Assembly (NCBI RefSeq): GCF_000702445.1
Contig: NZ_JNIF01000003.1
Coordinates: forward strand, 868,001-932,000
DNA: 64,000 bases
Direction: 5' to 3'
DNA from: Bryobacter aggregatus MPL3
GTDB lineage: Bacteria; Acidobacteriota; Terriglobia; Bryobacterales; Bryobacteraceae
In this document: positions 27,682 through 35,561 of the stretch, in pieces
How the letters are laid out: the number at the start of each line of letters is the position of its first letter
Position numbering within the stretch: position 1 is the stretch's first letter
Program-made: the position numbers and the translations under genes
Notes under the pieces: generated by a model
What the model was told of the DNA's origin: nothing
The model's database searches: none
What the model saw: only the letters and a program-made list of their open reading frames with translations

Positions 27682-29330
27682 TAGAATTCCTGCGTGACGC
27701 GGATGACTTCATCCGGCGTTGTCATGCCGATTGCAATTTTGTGCCATCCGTCTTCGCGGAGATTCCTCATTCCATTGCGACGGGCCGCTTCCGTGAGGAT
27801 GCTCGCGTCTTCGTTCTTCATGATCAGACGGCGGATCTCTTCGTTGAGCTGCATCAGCTCGAAAATCGCGATTCGACCGCGATAGCCAGTATTCAAGCAG
27901 TTCTCACAGCCGGAGCCCTTGAACACCGGAACCGTTGTGCCGTCAAACGAAGTGGTGGTTCCCACCTGTTGTTTGCATTGCGGGCAGATGCGGCGCACCA
28001 GCCGTTGGGCAAGGATCGCCACAATCGACGAGGTGAGCAGGTAGTTCTCGACGCCCATGTCCGTCAGACGGGTGATCGCACTCGGCGCGTCGTTGGTGTG
28101 GAGCGTCGAGTACACAAAGTGGCCCGTCAAGGCAGCGCGAATGGCGATGTCCGCCGTCTCACGATCGCGAATTTCGCCAATCATGATGACATCGGGATCC
28201 TGCCGGACAATGTGCCGCAGACCGGCGGCAAAAGTGAGACCGATGGCCGGATTCACATGAATCTGGTTGATGCCGTCCATCTGGTATTCCACCGGGTCTT
28301 CAATCGTGATGATCTTGCGGCTGGTCTTGTTCGCACGCTTGAGGGCGGAATAGAGCGTGGTCGACTTGCCGCTACCGGTGGGTCCGGTGACGAGGAAGAT
28401 GCCGTGCGGCATCTCGGTGAACTGCTCCATCAGATTCAGCATCTGCGTATCGAAGCCGAGGCTGGTGAGATCGTAAAAGCCGGTCGCCGAGCGGTCCAGA
28501 ATACGCATGACGACGCTTTCGCCATAGAGGGTCGGCAGGGTCGAGACGCGCAAATCGACTTCACGGCCGAGAGTCTTGATCTTGATACGGCCGTCCTGCG
28601 GCAGGCGGCGTTCGGCGATGTTCAACTTTGCCATCAGCTTCAGGCGGGAGATGATCGCCGCCTTCATTTCTTTTGGCGGCGGCTCCTGGTTCAGCAAGAC
28701 CCCATCAATGCGGAAGCGGATGCGGAAATCCTTCTCAAACGGTTCGATGTGGATGTCGCTCGCCCGGCCTTCGACGGCAGTGGCGATCATCGCGTTCACC
28801 AGACGGATGACCGGCGCCTCGGACGCCATGTCACGCAGGTGCTCGAGATCTTCGGCAGCATCGGGATTGCCAAAATCGTCCGTATTCTCGGCGCGCCGGC
28901 CTTCGCTGTAATGGCGCTCGATCGCATCGACAATCTCGGACTCATTGGCCAGTACCGGAAGGATGGTCAGCCCGGTGAAGTTCGAGACGGCGGAGATCAC
29001 TTCAAAGTCGAGCGGATCCGCCATTGCGAGAGTCAGCGACGAGCCCTCAAAGGCGTAGGGGAAGATCTTCGACTGCCGCAGGAAACGCGGCGATAAGCTT
29101 TCCAGCTCCGGCGCGGTCGCTGGCGGCGCGTCCACGGCCACCAGCGCAACGCCGAGTTGCGCACTCAGCTCCGCCAGAACATCGCGTTGGGCAATAAAGC
29201 CGAGGTCGACCAGAATCTTGCCGAGCTTCTCGTTGCGTTCTTTCTGGAGTTCCAGAGCCTGTTCCAGTTCGTCACTGGAGATGAGTTGGCGGGCGACCAG
29301 GCGCTCGCCGAGCTTTGCAGGGGCATGCAT
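27681..29330 (-). CDS. gspE: GspE type II secretion ATPase
   Basis: 549 residues. An N1/MshEN-like domain (residues 1-140) precedes the ATPase. Walker A GPTGSGKS is at 316-323. An Asp box (ITIEDPVEY), a His box (YSTLHTND) and a zinc-binding tetracysteine (CPQC then CENC, about 433-461) follow. It powers pseudopilus assembly at the cytoplasmic face. It is the first gsp gene and lies six bases after a small hypothetical gene. Confidence 0.95.
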   Translation of the reverse strand: MHAPAKLGERLVARQLISSDELEQALELQKERNEKLGKILVDLGFIAQRDVLAELSAQLGVALVAVDAPPATAPELESLSPRFLRQSKIFPYAFEGSSLTLAMADPLDFEVISAVSNFTGLTILPVLANESEIVDAIERHYSEGRRAENTDDFGNPDAAEDLEHLRDMASEAPVIRLVNAMIATAVEGRASDIHIEPFEKDFRIRFRIDGVLLNQEPPPKEMKAAIISRLKLMAKLNIAERRLPQDGRIKIKTLGREVDLRVSTLPTLYGESVVMRILDRSATGFYDLTSLGFDTQMLNLMEQFTEMPHGIFLVTGPTGSGKSTTLYSALKRANKTSRKIITIEDPVEYQMDGINQIHVNPAIGLTFAAGLRHIVRQDPDVIMIGEIRDRETADIAIRAALTGHFVYSTLHTNDAPSAITRLTDMGVENYLLTSSIVAILAQRLVRRICPQCKQQVGTTTSFDGTTVPVFKGSGCENCLNTGYRGRIAIFELMQLNEEIRRLIMKNEDASILTEAARRNGMRNLREDGWHKIAIGMTTPDEVIRVTQEF

Positions 29331-29336
29331 GGGGGC

Positions 29337-29867
29337 TTAAAATTCCTGAACGCGGATCGCGGCATCAATGGCCGGAGCCGTGCGGGCGGCAAGCAGGTCT
29401 TTGCGGACCGCCTGCATCACAATCTGCGCCGGCAAACCGTTGGAGTCTTCCCACGAGCGGCGGAAGATCGAAACGCCGAAAACAACACGTTCGTCGGCGG
29501 GCAACTTGTCGAGGGCCAGCGCGGCAGAAGCCAGTTGCGTCTTCATCGCATCCTTCAACAAAGGCAGCCGGGCGAGTTTCTTCGTCCGCGTGGAGACAAT
29601 CATGTCCCGCGTGGGTGCCGTAAAACCAAAGGTGCCAACACCGGGAGTCGCAATCAACTGCAATTCCGCGCTGAACACCGCGCCAAACTTGTCGAGATAT
29701 AGCCCCCGCGTCAAACCAAGCAACAGGAAGGGCTCGTCAAACAGTGTTTCGAGACGCTGGTCGATTCTCTTTTCAATCGGGCTCAGCATGGCCCGGCTCA
29801 CCACCGGCTCCGTTGCGGCAGCGAAAAGGAGAACTGCAGAGATGAGGAGAGAGAAAAATGGCTTCAT
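29337..29867 (-). CDS. secreted hypothetical protein between anti-sigma gene and gspE
   Basis: 176 residues with an N-terminal signal sequence (FFSLLISAVLLFAAA). The rest has no recognised domain. It contains LGLTRGLYLDKFGAVFSAEL and VVFGVSIFRRSW. It sits three bases from the anti-sigma gene and six bases from gspE, so it belongs to the operon. Confidence 0.65.
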   Translation of the reverse strand: MKPFFSLLISAVLLFAAATEPVVSRAMLSPIEKRIDQRLETLFDEPFLLLGLTRGLYLDKFGAVFSAELQLIATPGVGTFGFTAPTRDMIVSTRTKKLARLPLLKDAMKTQLASAALALDKLPADERVVFGVSIFRRSWEDSNGLPAQIVMQAVRKDLLAARTAPAIDAAIRVQEF

Positions 29868-29870
29868 AGA

Positions 29871-30455
29871 CTACTCGCTTCCACCAACAGTGAGCTTTGC
29901 GCTCGAAACATACATCATGTTCATTTGCTTTCTGACCAGATCCAAATTCTCGCGGAAGCCGATCGACATCATCTGGAGTTCCGTAGCGTGGCGCTTTTCC
30001 GTCTCGGCAAGGGCCATCTGGAACTGCTTCTGTTGTCTGCCTTCCACCTCTTTCACCGCTTTGGCAACGGCGGCGTCGATGTCGGTCTGAGAAAGGGCAG
30101 CCACCACCGGAGCCGGCGCCTGCACAACGGTCGGGACCGGACGCATGAGAAAACCGTGCGCCGTAATCGCAGCGGCCAGGAGCCCGGCGCCCGCAAATCC
30201 AAGGCGGGGGCCGGATTGCAAGAGACGCTGCCACCAACTGGCAGCAAAAACAGGATCGGAAACAAAGGCAATCCGGCGCGGAATCTCTTCTTCGCGCACA
30301 CCGTGGAGAGCTGTCAACGTGTACTGGAGCCGCTCGAACTCATCGCGCAACTCGGGCGAGGCGGCCAGTGCCGCCAAGGCAGCTTCAGTCTCGGCCGGAG
30401 TCGCATCGCCGAGCGCGTAAGCAGTGAGATCGAGATCAGGATTTGCCATATTCAT
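29871..30455 (-). CDS. putative anti-sigma factor, membrane-anchored
   Basis: 194 residues. The N-terminal 60 residues (LDLTAYALGDATPAETEAAL) resemble the helical part of anti-sigma domains, but no Cys/His zinc motif is present. One transmembrane helix (about residues 88-106) and a coiled-coil with a Met-rich end follow. It overlaps the sigma gene stop by four bases, the usual pairing. The role is inferred from position and layout. Confidence 0.65.
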   Translation of the reverse strand: MNMANPDLDLTAYALGDATPAETEAALAALAASPELRDEFERLQYTLTALHGVREEEIPRRIAFVSDPVFAASWWQRLLQSGPRLGFAGAGLLAAAITAHGFLMRPVPTVVQAPAPVVAALSQTDIDAAVAKAVKEVEGRQQKQFQMALAETEKRHATELQMMSIGFRENLDLVRKQMNMMYVSSAKLTVGGSE

Positions 30456-30991
30456 CCTTTTACAGGTGCCAAAACACCCTTCAGCAGGTCGAGCGCGGAA
30501 TAGAGCCGCGACTTGATGGTTGAGAGCGGAAGATCGAGGATCTCCGCCATTTCTTCAAACTTAAATCCTTGAAAAATCTTCAAAACAACGGCTTCCCGCT
30601 GGTCGGCAGAGAGTCGAGCCATGGCACGCTCTACCGCAATCGAGGATTCGATGGGGAACATACCGTCTCGCGCATTGGCCGTTGGCGGGTCATAAATGAG
30701 CTCCGCCGTATCGGGTCGATTGCGGCGGAGCAAAGAGTACGCTTCGTTGTGAGCGATGCGAAACAGCCAAGGAGAAAACCGCTCCACATCGCTCAGCTTG
30801 GTCAGATTCTGGTAGGCCTTCAGGAAGACATCCTGGGTGATGTCCAAGGCATCTTCGCGACTGCCCACAATCCTCAAGAGGTAATTGAACACACGTTTCT
30901 CGTGCCGGGAGACAAGAAGGTTGAATGCGTCCACATTCCCTTTTGCCGCCTTTTGAACAAGATCCCGGTCCTCCACTTCTCGGAAGATCAA
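30452..30991 (-). CDS. ECF (RpoE-type) RNA polymerase sigma factor
   Basis: 179 residues from a TTG start, the only start that keeps region 2 complete. Region 2 shows VSRHEKRVFNYLLRIVGSRE and ALDITQDVFLKAY; region 4 shows LSADQREAVVLKIFQGF, EMAEILDLPLSTIKSRLYSA. It would direct transcription of its own operon and perhaps others. It is the first gene of a run that continues without a large gap through the type II secretion genes. Confidence 0.92.
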   Translation of the reverse strand: MIFREVEDRDLVQKAAKGNVDAFNLLVSRHEKRVFNYLLRIVGSREDALDITQDVFLKAYQNLTKLSDVERFSPWLFRIAHNEAYSLLRRNRPDTAELIYDPPTANARDGMFPIESSIAVERAMARLSADQREAVVLKIFQGFKFEEMAEILDLPLSTIKSRLYSALDLLKGVLAPVKG

Positions 30992-31102
30992 ATACTGACT
31001 CCGCTCTTGAAGACGGGCTCAACCGGCAGAAAGTTGAAGCCCTCTGTATTTTTTTTCCAGCCTGCGCCTGGCAGGGGCAGATCCCACGCGTATATCATTG
31101 CG

Positions 31103-32155
31103 ATGATTATGACCGATGAATTGACACAAATGACAGGCGGCGGGGTACAACCCCCTGTGCCCCAGCAAATTTTGATGCAGTTGGCGACCGGAGCCTGGGT
31201 TTCGAAGTGCATCGGCATCGTTGCCGAACTCGGCGTCGCCGACCAGATCGGCGAAGAACCTCGCCCGGTTTCTGAACTCGCCGCAGCCTGCGGCGCCCGT
31301 CAATCCGAACTCTACCGGGTGCTCCGCATGCTGGCCTCCGTTGGCCTGTTTGTCGAATGGCCCGAGCAACGCTTTAGTCTGACTGCAACCAGTAATCTGC
31401 TCCGCGAGAATGCACCCGGCAGCATGCGGTCCATGCTCCGGATGACGCTGTTTGGCGAGCATTGGCGCGCCTGGGACAAGATGCTGGACGTTGTCCAGCA
31501 CGGCGGCATCGCCACCAACCTTGCCGAGGGCATGGATATCTGGGAGTTCTACCAGAAAAATCCCACCCGGGCAGCGATTTTCAATCGGGCAATGACGAAT
31601 TTCAGCGAACAGTCCGGTCCGCTAGTTGCCGAAGCCTTCGAGTTTGAACAGTATGGCTGCGTTTGCGATGTCGGCGGAGGACATGGCGCACAAATCGAAG
31701 CCATTCTCAAGCACCATCCGAGGCTGAAAGGCTTTGTCTTTGACCTGGACTCCGTCGTCACAGGGGCGAACGAGCGCTTTGCCGCCAGCGGCCTGAGCGA
31801 CCGGGCGCATGCCGTGGGAGGCAATTTCTTTGAATCCGTCGCACCCGGGGCCGACATTTACATTGCGAAGAACATCATCCATGACTGGGACGACGAGAGA
31901 AGCATCCGGATTCTGAAAAACATTCGCCGTGCAATGCCCGCCAGCGGACGCGTGTTGCTGCTGGAGTTTACGGCAGGCGCAGCGAATGTACCAGACCTGG
32001 GTAAGTTGATGGATATCAATATGATGGCCATGACGGGCGGCAAGGAGAGAACAGCCGAAGAGTTTGCCAGCCTGTTTGCGGCAAGCGGTTTCAAACTCGG
32101 CCGCATCCTGCCCACTCCCAGCCCAGTCCATGTCGTCGAAGGACTGCCTGTCTAG
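31103..32155 (+). CDS. class I SAM-dependent O-methyltransferase (acetylserotonin/hydroxyneurosporene type)
   Basis: 350 residues. The start may also be the ATG six bases later. An N-terminal dimerisation winged helix (QLATGAWVSKCIGIVAELGV; SELYRVLRMLASVGLF) precedes a Rossmann domain with the SAM motif VCDVGGGHG, and FDLDSVV and KNIIHDWDDERSIRIL near the catalytic His. This is the methyltransferase_2 family acting on small-molecule hydroxyls. The substrate is unknown. It is divergent from the ECF sigma gene. Confidence 0.87.
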   Translation: MIMTDELTQMTGGGVQPPVPQQILMQLATGAWVSKCIGIVAELGVADQIGEEPRPVSELAAACGARQSELYRVLRMLASVGLFVEWPEQRFSLTATSNLLRENAPGSMRSMLRMTLFGEHWRAWDKMLDVVQHGGIATNLAEGMDIWEFYQKNPTRAAIFNRAMTNFSEQSGPLVAEAFEFEQYGCVCDVGGGHGAQIEAILKHHPRLKGFVFDLDSVVTGANERFAASGLSDRAHAVGGNFFESVAPGADIYIAKNIIHDWDDERSIRILKNIRRAMPASGRVLLLEFTAGAANVPDLGKLMDINMMAMTGGKERTAEEFASLFAASGFKLGRILPTPSPVHVVEGLPV

Positions 32156-32180
32156 CAAAAGGGCATACAATAAACGGTGC

Positions 32181-33236
32181 ATGAAGCGCCTCTCTCTTAG
32201 CACCCTCTTCCTGTCGCTGCTCGCCGTCGCTTGGTTTTCTCAGAACACGACCGCGCAGTCGTCGGCATCCACCGGGAACGGCAAGCTCCGTTTCCGCACG
32301 ATCATGACCTCGGCGCAGTTGCCTCCCGAGGCGCAGCAGGTGTTGAAGACGGCTCATGGAGGCTTTGCCGTCGACCTGCGTCCTGGCAAGGGAGAGACCT
32401 ATTTCGCCCTCAAGGGCGCGGGCATCATCCAGATCAGCAACGATATGAAGTCGACGCGCATGTTGCCCACTCCTCCAGAGATGAAGGACACCAACATGCA
32501 CAACGCGAATATCTGGCACGCGCCCGATGGGAATAGCTATCTGCTCTTCCCGGGCAACGAGGCCGGGAAGATCTTCGTCACCACCATCGACGGCAAGTTT
32601 GTCGCCTCGCTCGGCGCACCCGCCTATGGGACAGACATGGGCCATCCCGCCGCCAACGACTACTTCAACGGTCGTGGCGGGCTGATCCCCACCGACATCG
32701 AACAGCTGGAAGGCCTTCTGTACATCACCACCGGCTATTCAAATCTCGACTATGTGCTTACCGCAAAAGCAACGCTGAATCCGTTCAAGCTGTCCTGGAA
32801 TGATCTGGCCTTCGGCGGCAAAGGCACGGGACCCGGACAACTGATGACCGGTCACGGCATCACGAATCCTCCCGGAACCAAGCGTCTGGATGTCGCCGAT
32901 CGGCCGAATTCCGAGATCGATCGCTATACCCGTTTCGGGCAATACATTTCGACCTTAAAACTGCCGCTCGGCTCCCTTCCCTGCGACATCTATTACCTCA
33001 ACAACTATGCCGTCGTTGGCGCGCTGGATGGACCGGATCGCAGCAAAGGCGCTCCGATCTATCTCCTTGAGAACGACAAGCTCGTTTCGACCCTGATGCC
33101 GAAGGAAGACCTCGGGTTGCCGCTCTTCAGCCATGTTCATAACGCCGTGATGCGCGAATACAACGGCAAGCTCTACGTGATTGCCCAAGCCTGGAATCCG
33201 GGCGACTTCGCGATCTTCGAGCAAGTCAGCAACTAG
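32181..33236 (+). CDS. secreted NHL/beta-propeller-like protein
   Basis: 351 residues from the ATG that opens a signal peptide (LSTLFLSLLAVAWF, cleavage near AQS). Repeats such as GGFAVDLRPGKGETYFAL, NIWHAPDGNSYLLFPG and VHNAVMREYNGKLYVIAQ suggest a beta-propeller. No catalytic motif is seen. It lies 25 bases after the methyltransferase, so co-transcription is likely, and it ends at a strong terminator. Confidence 0.75.
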   Translation: MKRLSLSTLFLSLLAVAWFSQNTTAQSSASTGNGKLRFRTIMTSAQLPPEAQQVLKTAHGGFAVDLRPGKGETYFALKGAGIIQISNDMKSTRMLPTPPEMKDTNMHNANIWHAPDGNSYLLFPGNEAGKIFVTTIDGKFVASLGAPAYGTDMGHPAANDYFNGRGGLIPTDIEQLEGLLYITTGYSNLDYVLTAKATLNPFKLSWNDLAFGGKGTGPGQLMTGHGITNPPGTKRLDVADRPNSEIDRYTRFGQYISTLKLPLGSLPCDIYYLNNYAVVGALDGPDRSKGAPIYLLENDKLVSTLMPKEDLGLPLFSHVHNAVMREYNGKLYVIAQAWNPGDFAIFEQVSN

Positions 33237-33255
33237 TCGAGTTGCCATCGCAATC

Positions 33256-33293
33256 AAAAGCCCAGCAAGTCCAAAGGACGATGCTGGGCTTTT
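33256..33293 (+). terminator. intrinsic terminator after the propeller gene
   Basis: A 12-bp perfect stem (33256-33267 with 33282-33293) ends in a T-run. Because the left arm also begins with four A residues it may serve the convergent cupin gene too. Confidence 0.85.
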
Positions 33294-33322
33294 TGATTCC
33301 GGCCGGTGGTCGTCATGCCATG

Positions 33323-33664
33323 CTAGGCGCCGGGCCAGGCAATGGTCAGCAGGAATGAGGAGTCGTCGATCGCTTGCACCGAATGCGGGATCGATCGGCT
33401 TAGCGCGAGGATCTGCCCGGCTTGCAAAACCTTCTCTTCTCCCTGCGCGCGAAAGCGAATCTGGCCGCTCCAGACCTGCACGGTAATCGATCCGTTGGCA
33501 TGGTGCTCTTCGAGCGCCGCGCCAGCTTCCATCGTGAAGAGGATGACACGAAGATCATCCTTCTTGACCAATAATTTCGATCGCCTGCCGGACGGCCAGG
33601 GCTTTTGCGCCTCCGCCTCTCGGATCTCAGCCTGTAAATCGAAATGTAAGAAGTCTTCGTTCAT
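33323..33664 (-). CDS. cupin-domain protein
   Basis: 113 residues from the ATG at 33664; an in-frame TTG at 33760 could extend it by 32 residues. A single cupin barrel shows LEEHHANGSITVQVWSGQIR and LQAGQILALSRSIPHSVQA, with His residues in metal-ligand positions. Small cupins of this kind bind metals or sugars. Its role is unknown. It is the last core gene before the accessory island. Confidence 0.78.
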   Translation of the reverse strand: MNEDFLHFDLQAEIREAEAQKPWPSGRRSKLLVKKDDLRVILFTMEAGAALEEHHANGSITVQVWSGQIRFRAQGEEKVLQAGQILALSRSIPHSVQAIDDSSFLLTIAWPGA

Positions 33665-33844
33665 CGGAACGATATTATCCTTTTGACTGAAATGCTGCTC
33701 GGGTGGAACGTTCTCAGAATCAAAGAGGTCGTCGACAGAATACCCGCCGTCTGAGGTCAAACGTAAAGTTCCAGATAGAGGGGTGAATGCTCTAACGGAT
33801 ACGGTTATATGATCCCGTGTACGGAAATGGGGGGGGGAAGGTCA

Positions 33845-33990
33845 AGCAAGTTCCGGTGGAAGCAGGCGCGATGCAGGTTGGGAGATGCGCTATCAAACGA
33901 GGTAATCGGCGTGGAGCCCGTCGATGATGGAGTCCAACGAGTGTGGTTCGGACCGGTCTTGCTGGGCTTACTCGATGAACGCAAAGGCTA
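33845..33990 (+). pseudogene. C-terminal remnant of an IS481-like transposase
   Basis: The plus-strand frame reads KFRWKQARCRLGDALSNEV, then VEPVDDGVQRVWFGPVLLG. This matches the conserved tail of integrase-core transposases (rWk...VDDG.W.VyFGPvLLG). Everything upstream is missing. Directly before it lies a G-run ending in AAGGTCA that resembles an IS3-family terminal repeat also seen at 49395. The remnant marks the left edge of the accessory island. Confidence 0.55.
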
Positions 33991-34461
33991 CACAAAGACG
34001 GCCAGCAAGGGCGACAGCAGTTGGCTGCCTCTCCAGTCGCCCTCCGGGCTCCTTTTCACAGACTTTACGCGCTGCCCATCTCCGTTATAGAGATAGCTCC
34101 CGTAAATCTTCTCCGTCCCAGGCGTCACAGCAGAGTCACCCTTTGCCTCCGTCATCTGCCCCTCAGGATCATACACCGCAACCGAACTCGCATCCCCGAC
34201 CTTCCACTGGATCTGCCGGCCGCTATAGTCATATGCAACGTCCTTCAAGCGGTTGTTCACCACCCCGCTGCTCTGCAAGTACCAATTCGAACTCGCCTGC
34301 GCCAACCCAAGCGCCAACCCAGACTTCGACGGCGTCCAGCCATTGCCAAACTGATCGTAGGCATACTGCACGCACCACCGGCCACCCACCGTCGCACAAC
34401 TTGCCGTACCCAGAGGGTCTTCATTGCTGCTGTCTTCCGCGGCGCCAATCAACCGATACAA
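33988..34461 (-). pseudogene. Rhs/YD-repeat protein, internal fragment
   Basis: Residues from YRLIGAAEDSSNEDPLG through the YD repeats to YNGDGQRVKSV are almost identical to the internal part of the two large Rhs proteins in this window. Both ends are lost: the frame opens inside a repeat and runs at the 3' end into unrelated sequence. It is a leftover of recombination between Rhs copies. Confidence 0.85.
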
Positions 34462-34504
34462 CTCAATTCATCAGCTAACTAATTTGCTAACTCCATAGCC
34501 GAGA

Positions 34505-34843
34505 TTACTGCTCCGAAGTATCCGACGGTACGCTTTTGTCCCACGCCTCCAGAATTTCATCACATTGGCTCTTCACTTCCGGCCAGCGCAGCGAGATCTT
34601 ATTGAATGCTTCAGCCATCATCGCGCGACGGTCGAAGAGGAATGCCTCTTCGAGCCCAAGGACGACCTGGACCCGATAGAGATCATCGGAATCGAGCCAT
34701 GCCGTCAGGACTGATCGGATGCCATGGCCATTGTCTGCCAGCAGCCAAGTCAGACGTTCAAACAGGTCAGAGAATGAGCGCGGGTCAACGCCAGCAGCTC
34801 GTTGGTCAATCAAAGACTCCATCATCTGTTTGATCTCAAACAT
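34505..34843 (-). CDS. putative immunity protein (orphan)
   Basis: 112 residues, acidic, helical and soluble (FSDLFERLTWLLADNGHGIR; SLRWPEVKSQCDEILEAWD). It has no recognised family. It lies on the minus strand downstream of a displaced methyltransferase-like toxin tip and upstream of an Rhs fragment, the usual place for an immunity gene. Function is inferred from context only. Confidence 0.5.
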   Translation of the reverse strand: MFEIKQMMESLIDQRAAGVDPRSFSDLFERLTWLLADNGHGIRSVLTAWLDSDDLYRVQVVLGLEEAFLFDRRAMMAEAFNKISLRWPEVKSQCDEILEAWDKSVPSDTSEQ

Positions 34844-34935
34844 ATTTATTCCATTCTTTACTTCTTTCTGAACATTTCCGTGATAGAATGCATCGTCGAC
34901 AACAGCCTTCCATCAGAAAATCTATGTACCCCAAA

Positions 34936-35253
34936 TTAATGCGCCGGGATCATAGGACCCGAGGACAAAGTTGCAAAGGGGCGCGATGAACCTTGAGCAC
35001 CAGGGAAGAAAATATTCCTGGGAGTACCTCTTACAAACAGCGATCCCCCCGGTTGAAGCACCCGAGCAGTCTCCGCAGTCGACACGTTAAACTGAGGATT
35101 GATTGCATGAACCTTACTGAACGCCCCTGACCTGAAAGGTAGCTGCTCTGCGTTGGCAATTACGTTGACACCCAAACCAGCCATCTTATCGACGTTAACC
35201 GCTCCTTGCATGGCATTCGAACCGGAACCAAGATTTAGTGATCTCCTCCACTT
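34936..35253 (-). pseudogene. displaced methyltransferase-like Rhs tip
   Basis: The open frame begins without a start at about 35253 and reads SLNLGSGSNAMQGAVNVD, then ANAEQLPFRSGAFSKVHA and ETARVLQPGGSLFVRGTP. These are the SAM-binding glycine motif, motif II-III and the post-motif loop of class I methyltransferases. The fold is complete enough to recognise, but no Rhs core precedes it, so it is an orphan C-terminal tip. It overlaps the end of the membrane immunity gene upstream. Confidence 0.6.
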
Positions 35254-35561
35254 CTACCATTCCCATGCCGCCTACCCCAAGCCCACAACAGCAGAACCGA
35301 CAAGAGAAGTATCTCAACTCCAAATCCTACGATTAGCACGACATCATAGATACCCGATTGAACTGCCGTTGGCGTCAACTTTTCACCGCGGAATACCATG
35401 AAATTCAGGGCATCAGCGAGCCAGATTGAAACCGGATCAAAGGTGAGACCCCAAAGCGCCCACCGACTCTGATCTAACTGGAAGAAGCCCCAACAAATGA
35501 ATCTGATCCCTGTGGCCAATAATGAGAACGCGACGGCAGGCCTCAACACCGACTTCTTCAT
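35235..35561 (-). CDS. putative membrane immunity protein of the zincin-tipped Rhs
   Basis: 108 residues with about three hydrophobic segments (AVAFSLLATGIRFICWGFF; IYDVVLIVGFGVEILLLSVL). The start overlaps the stop of the Rhs gene by four bases (ATGA), the coupling seen for other toxin/immunity pairs here. Immunity function is inferred from position. Confidence 0.55.
   Translation of the reverse strand: MKKSVLRPAVAFSLLATGIRFICWGFFQLDQSRWALWGLTFDPVSIWLADALNFMVFRGEKLTPTAVQSGIYDVVLIVGFGVEILLLSVLLLWAWGRRHGNGRSGGDH

Noticed and set aside
27672-29096. 474-codon plus-strand open frame opposite gspE
   Set aside because: It is the mirror frame of a GC-rich conserved gene. It is His/Asp/Arg-rich with no domain, and gspE on the other strand has all its motifs.
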